64,000 nucleotides of DNA. Origin: Leucobacter komagatae (lineage in GTDB: Bacteria; Actinomycetota; Actinomycetes; Actinomycetales; Microbacteriaceae). The stretch covers positions 2,232,001-2,296,000 of the forward strand of contig NZ_VFON01000001.1 in assembly GCF_006716085.1 (NCBI RefSeq), written 5' to 3'. Below are positions 32,721 through 41,240 of this stretch, piece by piece. Under the pieces are notes generated by a model. That model saw nothing but the letters and a program-made list of their open reading frames with translations, had not been told where the DNA came from and made no database searches. Position numbers and translations under genes: made by a program. Position 1 is the stretch's first letter; each line of letters begins with the position of its first letter.

Positions 32721-34274
32721 ATGGATCTCAGCAGCATGCTCGAAAGCACCGCACGGAAGTTCCCGCAGAAGGAGGCGCTCGTCGCGGGCGACCGCCGCTA
32801 CACCTACACCGATCTTGTCGAGCAGTCTCGGCGCGCGGCGCGCGTCTTCCGCGACGCCGGCCTGTCCCGCGGAGCATACGTTCCCGTCGTCGCCTTCAAC
32901 ACGCCGGGCTTTGTGTTCGCGGCGTTCGGGCTGTGGCGGGCGGCGATGGCGCTCGCGCCCGTGAACCACAAGCTCACCGCCCCCGAGCTCCGCTTCCTCG
33001 TCACGCACAGCGGCGCGGAGGTTGGCGTCGTCGACGCGACGCTCCTCGAGACCGCCCGGGCGGCGGCACCCGGGGTGCGCTGGCTCGTCACGGAGGCCGC
33101 GAACTTCCCCGACATCGAGGTGGATCCCCGAGACGACTTCGACGCGCTCCTCGCAGCGGCAGACCCCTGGGACGGGGAGCCCGTAAGCGAGACCGAGGTC
33201 GCCCAGCTGCTCTACACCTCGGGCACGACGAGCGACCCCAAGGGCTGCCTGCACTCCCACCGCGGCATCACCACGGTCGCCGCCTACTGCGCGATCAGCG
33301 GCGGCCTGCAGGCTACCGACAGGTTTCTCATCGCTATGCCGATCTGGCACTCCTCACCACTCAACAATTGGTTCATGCCGATGATGATGCTCGGCGGCAC
33401 CGTCGTGCTGCTTCGCGAGTACCACCCGATCGAGTTTCTCCGCACCATTGAGCGCGAGCGGACGACCGCGTTCTTCGGCCCAGCGATCGCCTACCTCGCG
33501 CCGCTCCAAGCAGCGAAGGCCGCCGGCCTCGAGTGGGATGCGTTCGACCTGTCGAGCGCACGGCTGTGGCTCGCAGGCGGCGCCCCCATCGGCCAGGAGA
33601 CCATGCAGACCATGCGGGCGGCGTACCCCTCGGGCGGCTTCCAGCAGGTGTACGGCATGAGCGAGATGGGGCCAGTCGGCGCGACACTTCTTCCCGCTGA
33701 CCAGGAGCGGAAGGCCGGCTCAATCGGGCACGCCGGCATGCCAGGGGTCGACCTCCGAGTGGTCACCCGCGAGGGGCGAGACGCGCTGCCGGGCGAGACC
33801 GGCGAGATTTGGCTGCGCTCAGACACCCGCATGATTGGCTACCTCGGCAACCCGGAGGCGACCGCGAAGGCCTTCGAGGGCGAGTGGTACAAGTCAGGTG
33901 ACCTCGCCAGGCTCGACGAAGACGGGTACCTGTTCATCGCCGACCGCATCAACGACATGATCATCTCCGGTGGCGAAAACGTGTACACGCTCGAGGTCGA
34001 GAACGCCGCGCGCGAGCACCCGGGCGTCGCCGATATCGCGGTCGTCTCGAGGCCCCACCCCGAGTGGGGCGAGACCGTGGTCGCGGTTGTCGTCGCGAGC
34101 GATGCGGGCGCGCCCGAGCTCGAGGAGTTCCGGGCATTCCTGGGTCAGCGACTCGCGCGCTACAAGGTGCCGCGCGACGTGGTCACCGTCGACGTGCTAC
34201 CCCGGAACCCGTCGGGCAAGGTGCTCAAGCATCGCCTCCGCGAACTTGTTCGGGAGGGCGCCGGGACAGCGTAG
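32721..34274 (+). CDS. Acyl-CoA synthetase / long-chain fatty-acid-CoA ligase type
   Basis: 517 residues, ANL superfamily. Adenylation motifs: LLYTSGTTSDPKGCLHSH (P-loop), YGMSEMG (A5), and WYKSGDLARLDEDGYLFIAD with RINDMIISGGENVY (hinge), and NPSGKVLKH with the catalytic Lys near the C-terminus. The ATG follows a strong GGAGG site; a longer in-frame start inside the palindrome is rejected. It would activate a carboxylic acid as acyl-AMP and then acyl-CoA, feeding the divergent AidB-like dehydrogenase. The substrate is unknown. Confidence 0.94.
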   Translation: MDLSSMLESTARKFPQKEALVAGDRRYTYTDLVEQSRRAARVFRDAGLSRGAYVPVVAFNTPGFVFAAFGLWRAAMALAPVNHKLTAPELRFLVTHSGAEVGVVDATLLETARAAAPGVRWLVTEAANFPDIEVDPRDDFDALLAAADPWDGEPVSETEVAQLLYTSGTTSDPKGCLHSHRGITTVAAYCAISGGLQATDRFLIAMPIWHSSPLNNWFMPMMMLGGTVVLLREYHPIEFLRTIERERTTAFFGPAIAYLAPLQAAKAAGLEWDAFDLSSARLWLAGGAPIGQETMQTMRAAYPSGGFQQVYGMSEMGPVGATLLPADQERKAGSIGHAGMPGVDLRVVTREGRDALPGETGEIWLRSDTRMIGYLGNPEATAKAFEGEWYKSGDLARLDEDGYLFIADRINDMIISGGENVYTLEVENAAREHPGVADIAVVSRPHPEWGETVVAVVVASDAGAPELEEFRAFLGQRLARYKVPRDVVTVDVLPRNPSGKVLKHRLRELVREGAGTA

Positions 34275-34367
34275 CCGGGCGGCGTCCGCTGGGCACCGGG
34301 CCGGGGCTGGGGGCCTGCTGCGCCGAGCCCCCAGGCCAGGGCGCTCTGGGCCCGCCGATCCTGATCG

Positions 34368-35534
34368 TCAGAATAGGGTCGGCGCCGGTGCGCCCGGCAC
34401 CGCGTCCCACAGGGGCAATGCGTTGGGGTCCGAACGGTGCTCCGGCAACGCCCCTCCCGTGCTCGGCAGCTGCCGCGCGCCCCGCACCCCGGCCGCGGCG
34501 ATCGGCGGGTAGGGATCTCGGCTGCGCCGGGCGCTGCCGGAGAACTCGAGACCGTGCTTGCGGATCAGCGGCCGGATCCGCGCGGCGAGTTCAAGCCTGT
34601 AGGCCTGAGTTGCCTTGCTGGAAGCGCCGGGGTAGAGCCTGCGGTACGCGGGCACGAGGTCTGGATACTCGCGACCAAGCCACGCGAAGAACCAGGGCTT
34701 TACGGCCGATCGGAGGTGCAGCGCGCCGTACATGACTGAGCGCGCGCCCGCCTCCCGGATATCGCTGAGCAGCGCGTCAAGGTGGGCGTAGCCATCCGTC
34801 AGGTGCGGAAGCACCGGCATGACGAACACATCAACCTCAAGCCCCGCCTTTCGGGCCGCAGCAACGGTGTCGAGGCGGGCCCTCGTGGTGGGGGTGCCGG
34901 GCTCGATCGACTGCTGCAGCGCGTTGTCCCCGACCGCGATCGACATGGCGAGCTCGACGGGTACCCGCTTCGACGCCTCGGCGAGCTGCGGGAGGTCACG
35001 ACGCAGCAGCGTCCCCTTGGTGAGAATCGAGATCGGGGTATGGCGCGCTGCGAGCGCCTCAATGATGCCGGGCAGTAGCGCGTACCGGCCCTCCGCTCGC
35101 TGATACGGGTCGGTGTTCGTGCCGAGGGCGACCATCTCGCGCCGCCAGGAGGGCCTCGCGAGTTCTCGGGCAAGGACCTCGGCGACGTTGACCTTCACAA
35201 CGATCTGCGAGTCAAAGTCGGTGCCGGCGTCGAAGTCGAGGTACCTGTGCGAGCCGCGCGCGAAACAGTACACGCAGGCGTGCGAGCAGCCGCGATACGG
35301 GTTGATCGTCCAGGAGAATGGCATTGACGACCCCTCGGGCACCCGGTTCAGGGCGCTCTTCGCCAGCACCTCGTGGAACACCATGCCCGCAAACTCGGGC
35401 GCTCGCGTCGTGCGGAGGTGGCCGGGCATCGCGGCGACCTCCGCGACCTCGAGCCCCGGGAGAGCCGTCGTCGAGACCGACTCTGCCGAGGCCAGGCCCG
35501 CGGAAACCGCCGCGCTCTGCCCGCTCCACCTCAT
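34368..35534 (-). CDS. Radical SAM protein of the Rv2578c / spore-photoproduct-lyase-like family
   Basis: 388 residues. The radical-SAM cluster motif CSHACVYC (C-x3-C-x2-C, near 83-90) is preceded by INPYRGCSHAC, the signature of the Rv2578c family. NTDPYQRAEGRY and SILTKGTLLRRDL fit the SAM-binding half of the barrel. The ATG is 6 bp downstream of a perfect SOS box, so it is DNA-damage induced under LexA; the M. tuberculosis homologue Rv2578c also carries an SOS box, as I recall. A DNA repair role is inferred from this regulation. The C-terminal ~110 residues are typical of the family. Confidence 0.93.
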   Translation of the reverse strand: MRWSGQSAAVSAGLASAESVSTTALPGLEVAEVAAMPGHLRTTRAPEFAGMVFHEVLAKSALNRVPEGSSMPFSWTINPYRGCSHACVYCFARGSHRYLDFDAGTDFDSQIVVKVNVAEVLARELARPSWRREMVALGTNTDPYQRAEGRYALLPGIIEALAARHTPISILTKGTLLRRDLPQLAEASKRVPVELAMSIAVGDNALQQSIEPGTPTTRARLDTVAAARKAGLEVDVFVMPVLPHLTDGYAHLDALLSDIREAGARSVMYGALHLRSAVKPWFFAWLGREYPDLVPAYRRLYPGASSKATQAYRLELAARIRPLIRKHGLEFSGSARRSRDPYPPIAAAGVRGARQLPSTGGALPEHRSDPNALPLWDAVPGAPAPTLF

Positions 35535-35540
35535 GCCCCT

Positions 35541-35560
35541 ATTCGAACATATGTTCGAAT
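35541..35560. promoter_or_regulatory. Perfect LexA (SOS) box upstream of the radical SAM gene
   Basis: The 20-bp sequence is a perfect palindrome containing TCGAACATATGTTCGA, the actinobacterial LexA consensus TCGAAC-N4-GTTCGA. It lies 6 bp before the ATG, so bound LexA would cover the start of transcription and the ribosome-binding region. Confidence 0.95.
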
Positions 35561-35615
35561 AAAACACAAGCGGGCGCGCTGATCGAACAGTGCCCCGGTC
35601 AGCCCCCCTCCCTCG

Positions 35616-35680
35616 CCCCCAAATTCTCCGGTGCACATCAAATACCGCGGGAATTTGATGTGCTGGGGAACATTTGGGGG
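35616..35680. repeat. Dispersed palindromic element, copy 1
   Basis: Imperfect inverted repeat of about 27-bp arms beginning CCCCCAAAT at each end, with TGCACATCAAAT near the loop. It lies downstream of the P-type ATPase stop. Its outer sequence and layout match the element at 54604-54668: CCCCCAAAT, seven variable bases, then TGCNCNTCA followed by A/T bases. It may act as a terminator or as a mobile palindromic unit. Confidence 0.65.
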
Positions 35681-35699
35681 TGAGGGGCGGGCGGCCGGG

Positions 35700-35731
35700 C
35701 GAAGGGCCAGCCGGGCGAAGGGCCAGCCGGG
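35700..35731. repeat. Two tandem 16-bp repeats
   Basis: The unit CGAAGGGCCAGCCGGG occurs twice without spacer, just downstream of the ATPase stop. There is no evident function; a slippage product in a GC-rich intergenic stretch. Confidence 0.8.
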
Positions 35732-35757
35732 CGCCGCGGGCGGGGAGAAAGCCGGGC

Positions 35758-37662
35758 CTATGGCTGGGGGCGGCGTCTCCCGCGAATCGCGCGCAGCGCC
35801 CACAGGATCGCGACCAAGTCGACGACCTCCTGCATCCAGGCGCCAACGATCGCCGGCAAGAACCCGAAGGCGGCGACGAGCATCAGGCCGACGCTGACCG
35901 CGATCCCGAGCCAGATGCTTTCGAGCGCGATGCGCACGGTGTCTTTGCCGATCCGCACCGCCTGGCCGACCCCATCAAACCTGTCGAACCGGTTCACCAC
36001 GTCGGCGGACTCGCTCGCGGCCGTCGACCCCCTCGCGCCCATCGCGAAGCCCACATCGGCAGCCGCAAGCACCGGGGCGTCGTTAAGGCCGTCGCCGACC
36101 ATGATGAGTGGGCGCGGCTGCAGTTCGCTCGCGATCCTAACCTTGTCGGCCGGGGTGCACTCCGCGTACACCTCGTCGATGCCTGCCTGCGCTGCCATCG
36201 CATTTGCGGTCGCGGGAACATCGCCCGTCACCATCGCAAACCGCTCGAGCCCGAGCTCGCGCAGCTCGCGGAGCACCTGCGGGGCCTCGGGCCGCAGCTC
36301 ATCGCGCATGATGAGGGTGCCGAGAAACCGGTCGTCGAGCGCGACGTAGATCGCGAGTTCGCCTGCAGCGAGGGTGGTGAGCTCGAGATCTGCAGCGGCC
36401 TTCGCGACCCAGCTCGGCTTCCCCACCCGCACGGTCCCGTCGGCAACGACGGCCTCGACACCATTGGTTGCGCTCTCCTCGGCCGACTGTACCGGCAACA
36501 GCGCAATGCCTCGCGCCTTCACGGTCTCAACTACGGCGCTCGCGAGCACGTGTGACGAGTACACCTCAGCGCTCGCGGCGAGCTGAAGCAGATACTCCTC
36601 GTCGACTCCGGCGGCAGGCCGCACCTCGCGGGGCTCGGGCTTGCCCGTCGTGAGCGTCCCAGTCTTGTCGAAGGCCGCCGAGCGCACCTTCGCGAGTTGT
36701 TCAAGCGTGCCACCGCCCTTCACAATCAATCCACTCTTGGCAGCGCGGCTCATGCCGCCGAGGAACGCCACCGGCGCCGCGATGAGCAGCGGGCACGGGG
36801 TTGCGACGACGAGCACCTCGGCGAACCGGACCGGATCCCCGCTCACGAACCAGGCGACGCCTGCGATCACGAGCGCGACGACGGTGAAGGGGAGCGCGTA
36901 GCGGTCTGCGAGCCGCACCGTCTTTGCCCGGCTGCTCTGCGCCTGCTCAACGAGATCAACAATCTGCTGGTACTTGCTGTCTTTCGACGTCGCGGCGGCG
37001 CGCATGGTGATCGCGGTGGATCCGTTCACGACACCGCTCGCGATCCGTTCATCGCGAGCGCGCAGCACGGGAAGGCTCTCACCCGTAAGCGACGACTCAT
37101 CGAACTCGGCGGAATCGATGAGCAGGATCGCGTCCACGGGTACGAGCTCGCCCGGCCGCACGAGCAGGTGGTCGCCAACGCTGATCTCGTTCACGGCGAC
37201 GGTCTCGGTGCGCTCTTCGGCCGCGGCCGCGGGGGGCTCTGCCGCGGCTGCCGGCGCCGCGGGCGCGGCCGGTGCGGGCGCGGTGAGGAGCCTGGTAGCC
37301 TGCTGCGGGGCACGCTTGAGCAGCGCTGTCAGCTCTTGCTTCGAGCGGTTCTCGGCGTAGTCTTCGAGAGCTTCGCCTCCCGTGATCATGAGCACAACGA
37401 CGAGGGCCGCCCAGGGCTCGCCAACGCTCACGGCGGCAACGATCGCAATCACGGCGAGGATGTCGAGGCCCGCGTGACCGCGCATCAGCTGCCTGACCAT
37501 CTCGTACGCCTGCCAGACGGCGATGCACAGAGCATAGCCCCCGACGATCCACGGAGCGATACCGCGCGCTGGCGTCGCGAGCATCACGAGCCCGACGACG
37601 CCCGCGACGATCGTCAGCACGACTGCTGGGTAGGCCTTCGCACCACGCAGAATGAGGTTCAT
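35758..37662 (-). CDS. Heavy-metal-type P1B ATPase
   Basis: 634 residues. Transport motif CPC in VATPCPLLIAAP, phosphorylation DKTGTLTTGKP, the TGES-type loop SLTGESLPV and the hinge VGDGLNDAPVLAAADVG are all there. It has no N-terminal heavy-metal-associated domain. Two features are unusual: an Ala/Pro-rich insert (about 129-147) between the second helix pair and the actuator domain, and SSHVLA where P1B pumps normally have HP (SxHPLA). It is a cation exporter of ZntA/CadA type by overall pattern; specificity cannot be read reliably. It lies ~100 bp after the lactate oxidase-type gene. Confidence 0.92.
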   Translation of the reverse strand: MNLILRGAKAYPAVVLTIVAGVVGLVMLATPARGIAPWIVGGYALCIAVWQAYEMVRQLMRGHAGLDILAVIAIVAAVSVGEPWAALVVVLMITGGEALEDYAENRSKQELTALLKRAPQQATRLLTAPAPAAPAAPAAAAEPPAAAAEERTETVAVNEISVGDHLLVRPGELVPVDAILLIDSAEFDESSLTGESLPVLRARDERIASGVVNGSTAITMRAAATSKDSKYQQIVDLVEQAQSSRAKTVRLADRYALPFTVVALVIAGVAWFVSGDPVRFAEVLVVATPCPLLIAAPVAFLGGMSRAAKSGLIVKGGGTLEQLAKVRSAAFDKTGTLTTGKPEPREVRPAAGVDEEYLLQLAASAEVYSSHVLASAVVETVKARGIALLPVQSAEESATNGVEAVVADGTVRVGKPSWVAKAAADLELTTLAAGELAIYVALDDRFLGTLIMRDELRPEAPQVLRELRELGLERFAMVTGDVPATANAMAAQAGIDEVYAECTPADKVRIASELQPRPLIMVGDGLNDAPVLAAADVGFAMGARGSTAASESADVVNRFDRFDGVGQAVRIGKDTVRIALESIWLGIAVSVGLMLVAAFGFLPAIVGAWMQEVVDLVAILWALRAIRGRRRPQP

Positions 37663-37761
37663 AGCCCCATCCTGCTACTCCCTAGCAAGCGAGGGCAACA
37701 TGCGTGTGTGAAGTATTTGGCCCCGAAGCTGCCGCGGCCTCGCGAGGCGAGCCCGCGGGCC

Positions 37762-38997
37762 CTACTGACCGCGTGGGATGAGCCGCTGCAGCTGGGTGAC
37801 GTGCGCCGGGGTGAGCTCTTCAAGCGTCTTCACCTCGAGCAGCTTCATCGTGCGCACGATCTGGTCGGAGAGGATCGTGATCATGCGATCCACCCCCTCG
37901 CGACCGCCCGCCATGAGGCCGTACAGGTACGCTCGCCCGACAAGCGTGAACTTCGCGCCCATTGCGATCGAGGCAACGATGTCTGCACCGTTCATAATGC
38001 CGGTGTCGATCGCGATCTCGGTGTGGTGCCCCACCTCGCGCGCGACCTCCGGTAGCAGGTGGAACGGGATCGGCGCGCGATCAAGCTGGCGCCCGCCGTG
38101 GTTCGACAGGATGATGCCGTCGACTCCGAGGTCGACGAGCTTCTTCGAATCCTCGAGGTTTTGCACGCCCTTCACGACGAGCTTGCCAGGCCACATCGAA
38201 CGGATCACGTCGAGGTCCTCGAACGAGATCGAGGGGTCCATCGCCGAGTCGAGCAGCTCACCGACGGTGCCGCCCGTGGAGGAGAGCGAAGCGAACTCAA
38301 GCTTCTGTGTCGTGAGGAAATCCCACCACCACCAGGGGCGCGGGATCGCGTTCGCAATCGTGCCGAGCGAGAGCTGCGGCGGGATCGAGAAGCCGTTGCG
38401 GGCGTCGCGCAGTCGCGCGCCGGCAACCGGCGTATCGACGGTGAACATCAGGGTGTCGAACCCCGCCGCCGCCGCGCGCTCAACGAGGCCGTAGGAGATC
38501 TCGCGCTGCCGCATGACGTACAGCTGGAACCAGTTGCGACCGTTCGGGTTCGTCGCCTTCACATCCTCGATCGATGTGGTGCCGAGCGTCGACAGCGTGA
38601 ACGGGATCCCTGCCGCGGCGGCTGCGCCAGCCCCGGCAATCTCGCCCTCGGTCTGCATGAGCCTCGTGAACCCCGTCGGCGCGATGCCGAACGGCATTGC
38701 GGACTCGCCGCCGAAGATCTGCGCGCGAGTGTCGACCGTCGAGACATCCCGCAGGATCGAGGGATGGAACTCGATGTCCTCAAAGGCCTGACGCGCACGG
38801 CTCAGCGAAAGCTCGCCCTCGGCTGAGCCGTCGGTGTAGTCGAACGCAGCTTTGGGGGTGCGGCGCTTCGCGATGCGCTGCAGATCATAGATCGTCAGCG
38901 CGCCGTCGAGGCGGCGCTTCTTTCCGTTGAGCTCAGGCTTCTTGAACTTCATGAGATCGAGGATCTCGCTGGGGCGAGGGAACTGTCGCTGGACCAC
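37762..38997 (-). CDS. lldD: FMN-dependent alpha-hydroxy-acid (L-lactate) dehydrogenase
   Basis: 411 residues of the LldD/glycolate oxidase family, which oxidises L-2-hydroxyacids to 2-ketoacids using FMN. The FMN-barrel begins at [47 protein letters not shown] and the catalytic [12 protein letters not shown] (the active His and Arg) are clear. It lies 36 bp after L-fuconate dehydratase on the same strand. This is telling: the fuconate pathway's final hydrolase releases L-lactate with pyruvate, and this enzyme would turn it into pyruvate. L-lactate as substrate is inferred from family and context. Confidence 0.93.
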   Translation of the reverse strand: MVQRQFPRPSEILDLMKFKKPELNGKKRRLDGALTIYDLQRIAKRRTPKAAFDYTDGSAEGELSLSRARQAFEDIEFHPSILRDVSTVDTRAQIFGGESAMPFGIAPTGFTRLMQTEGEIAGAGAAAAAGIPFTLSTLGTTSIEDVKATNPNGRNWFQLYVMRQREISYGLVERAAAAGFDTLMFTVDTPVAGARLRDARNGFSIPPQLSLGTIANAIPRPWWWWDFLTTQKLEFASLSSTGGTVGELLDSAMDPSISFEDLDVIRSMWPGKLVVKGVQNLEDSKKLVDLGVDGIILSNHGGRQLDRAPIPFHLLPEVAREVGHHTEIAIDTGIMNGADIVASIAMGAKFTLVGRAYLYGLMAGGREGVDRMITILSDQIVRTMKLLEVKTLEELTPAHVTQLQRLIPRGQ

Positions 38998-39033
38998 TTG
39001 ACGCCGCCTTTCTACTGTCGAAACGAGTTGGGG

Positions 39034-40347
39034 TTAGATGCGGCCGGCAGCCCGCAACTCCACCCACCCAGCACCACCAGGGAACACCCACCGATCACGC
39101 GACGCCTCCAGCATCTCAGCACCCGTCCCCGGCAACACCGGAGCAACATAACTCCCGCTCACCACCCGCGCCGGCTCAACAAAATGCTCATGCAAATGAT
39201 CCACAAACTCAACCCGCTTCCACCCAATCTCCCCCGTGAGCGCAGCGTAGTCAAAGAACGAATAGTGCTGCACCAACTCGCACAGCCCCACACCACCAGC
39301 ATGCGGACACACCGGCACACCAAACTTCTTCGCCATCACCAGAATCGCAAGATTCTCATTCACCCCAGCAACCCGCGTCGAGTCCAACTGCAACACGTCA
39401 AGCGACCCAGCCTGCAACATCTGCTTAAAGATGATCCGGTTCATCACCGCCTCACCTGTCGCCACCTTGATCGGCGCCACACTACGGCGAATCTCAGCGT
39501 GCCCCAGCACGTCATCAGTGCTCGTGGGCTCCTCAATCCAGAACGGATCAAACTCGGCAAGCGCGTTCGTCCACGCGATCGCCTCATCGACCTCCCACCG
39601 CTGATTCGCATCAATCGAGATCCGGACCTCGGGCCCCACAGCCTCGCGCGCGAGCCGCATCCGCCGCACGTCGTCCTCCAGGCTCGTCCCAACCTTCAAC
39701 TTGATCATGTCGTACCCGGCCGCAACCGCCTCCTTCGACAAGCGCACAAGCTTCTCGTCGGAATACCCCAGCCAGCCAGGCGTCGTCGTGTACGCGGGAT
39801 GCCCATTCGCGGCAAGCTCCGCCAACCGCTCAGCCTTCCCGGCCTCACCCGCACGCAGAATCTCAAGCGCCTCCTCAGGAGTCAACGCGTTCTGAATGTG
39901 CGTGAAATCAATCGCCGAAACAATCTCCTCGGGACTCATCTCAGCAAGCAGCCGCCACAACGGCTTCCCCTCACGCTTCGCCCGCACATCCCACAGCGTA
40001 TTGATCACCGCGCCAGCAGCCATGTGCGAGACGCCCTTCTCCGGGCCAAGCCACCGCAACTGCGAATCATGCACGAGGCGCTTCGCCGCGGCCCCCAGAT
40101 CATTCACTAACTCATCGAGCTCAAGCCCCACCAGCCGGGCCCCGTAACTCTCAATCGCTTTCGCAACGATCTCGTTGCCACGGCCAGCAGTAAACACGAG
40201 GCCATACCCACGTTCACCATTGTCAGCCTCAAGCACCGCGTACGCGGCCGAATAATCAGGATCAACATTGACCGCGTCGGAGCCATCAAGCTCAAGCGAA
40301 GTAGGAAAGCGCACATCGTAGCTACGCACCGAAGTAATAACAGGCAT
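39034..40347 (-). CDS. L-fuconate dehydratase (enolase superfamily)
   Basis: 437 residues. Mandelate racemase-type enolase superfamily member of the fuconate dehydratase subgroup: SLELDGSDAVNVDPDYSAAY at the N-terminus, KLKVG (catalytic Lys), SIDANQRW, WIEEPTSTDDVLGH, and the His in CPHAGGVGLCELVQHYS. Metal ligands are the Asp/Glu set of those motifs. It turns L-fuconate into 2-keto-3-deoxy-L-fuconate. Codon use is unlike its neighbours: T- and G-ending codons (TTG, GTT, CAT, TTT, GAT, CGG) dominate where they use C-ending ones, which suggests recent transfer. It forms an operon with the lactate dehydrogenase gene. Confidence 0.92.
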   Translation of the reverse strand: MPVITSVRSYDVRFPTSLELDGSDAVNVDPDYSAAYAVLEADNGERGYGLVFTAGRGNEIVAKAIESYGARLVGLELDELVNDLGAAAKRLVHDSQLRWLGPEKGVSHMAAGAVINTLWDVRAKREGKPLWRLLAEMSPEEIVSAIDFTHIQNALTPEEALEILRAGEAGKAERLAELAANGHPAYTTTPGWLGYSDEKLVRLSKEAVAAGYDMIKLKVGTSLEDDVRRMRLAREAVGPEVRISIDANQRWEVDEAIAWTNALAEFDPFWIEEPTSTDDVLGHAEIRRSVAPIKVATGEAVMNRIIFKQMLQAGSLDVLQLDSTRVAGVNENLAILVMAKKFGVPVCPHAGGVGLCELVQHYSFFDYAALTGEIGWKRVEFVDHLHEHFVEPARVVSGSYVAPVLPGTGAEMLEASRDRWVFPGGAGWVELRAAGRI

Positions 40348-40400
40348 GTTGAGAATCCTATATGACCTAGCAATTTCCTACACGATTAGTTTCGGGCTTT
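40348..40400 (-). promoter_or_regulatory. Promoter/operator region of the fuconate dehydratase gene
   Basis: AT-rich segment directly upstream of the dehydratase ATG, in contrast to GC-rich surroundings. On the minus strand GTCATATAGGAT lies ~10 bp before the ATG. A GntR/FadR-family operator is plausible, because three regulators of that type lie in the island, but I cannot assign which binds. Confidence 0.4.
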
Positions 40401-40406
40401 GCGCGC

Positions 40407-40448
40407 ACGCGCGACGAAACACTGAGGGCCGCCGCTCCCCCGCGCGTT
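40407..40448 (-). terminator. Probable terminator after the SDR gene
   Basis: Imperfect hairpin, GGGCCGCCGCTCCCC pairing with GGAGGGCGACGGCCC, about 35 bp downstream of the SDR stop on the minus strand. It would end the FAH-SDR transcript before the dehydratase promoter. Confidence 0.6.
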
Positions 40449-40484
40449 GCAGGAGGGCGACGGCCCATTCGTGGAAGTCAGCTG

Positions 40485-41240
40485 CTACGCCGTGGGCCGC
40501 AGCCGGAGTCCGTCCATGCCGCCATCGACCGCGAGCGCCGTGCCCGTCGTTGACCCGGCAAGCGGGCTCGCCAGGTAGGCGACCGCCGCTGCGACCTCCT
40601 CCGGCTGGACGAGCCGCAGGTGCGGCTGGCGCGCCTCGAGCGCCGCGCGCTCCGCCACGGGATCCGGCGCCGAGTCGAGCAGGCGCTGCACCCACGGCGT
40701 GTTCGCCGTGCCTGGATTCACGCAGTTCACCCGGATGCCCTCCCGGAGATGGTCGGCCGCCATCTGCAGCGTGAGCGAGTACACGGCCCCCTTGGACGCG
40801 CCGTACAGCGCGCGCTCGGGAAGCCCGGCGGTTACGGCGATCGACGCAGTGTTCACGATCGCGGCTGCCGGCGACTTGCGGAGCCACGGCAGCGCGGCGC
40901 GTGACACCCGCACGAGCCCGAGCACGTTGATGTTGAGCACCCGCTGCCACTCGGCGTCGTCGTTCGTCTCGATGGTGCCCTGTGCACCGACGCCTGCGTT
41001 GTTGACGACGATATCGATGCGGCCAAAGCGCTCCGCCACAGCCTGAATGCCGGCGTTCACGCTGTCGGTGTCGGCGATGTCGACGCGCACGGCGAACACG
41101 CCCTCGGGTACGTTCTCGGTGTTCAGGTCAAACACGACCGCCTCGGCGCCGCCGGCCCGGAACCTGTCGACGATCGCCGCGCCGATCCCGGAAGCCCCAC
41201 CCGTGACGATCGCGACAAGTCCGTCAAATTCTCCGCTCAT
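40485..41240 (-). CDS. SDR-family dehydrogenase, fucose/2-keto-3-deoxy-fuconate type
   Basis: 251 residues, classical SDR. Cofactor motif TGGASGIGAA (about 14-23), NNAGVG, catalytic Ser-139 region TASIAVT and Y-x3-K in YGASKGAV (about 150-157). Asp-38 (VVFDLN) after strand 2 favours NAD. It overlaps the FAH-family gene start by TGATG. In the non-phosphorylating fucose pathway this position is held by 2-keto-3-deoxy-L-fuconate 4-dehydrogenase; an L-fucose dehydrogenase role is also possible. Substrate not proven. Confidence 0.88.
   Translation of the reverse strand: MSGEFDGLVAIVTGGASGIGAAIVDRFRAGGAEAVVFDLNTENVPEGVFAVRVDIADTDSVNAGIQAVAERFGRIDIVVNNAGVGAQGTIETNDDAEWQRVLNINVLGLVRVSRAALPWLRKSPAAAIVNTASIAVTAGLPERALYGASKGAVYSLTLQMAADHLREGIRVNCVNPGTANTPWVQRLLDSAPDPVAERAALEARQPHLRLVQPEEVAAAVAYLASPLAGSTTGTALAVDGGMDGLRLRPTA

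Noticed and set aside
38998-40110. A 370-residue plus-strand frame opposite the fuconate dehydratase
   Set aside because: His/Arg/Pro/Leu-rich shadow with no motif; the opposite strand encodes a complete enolase superfamily enzyme.
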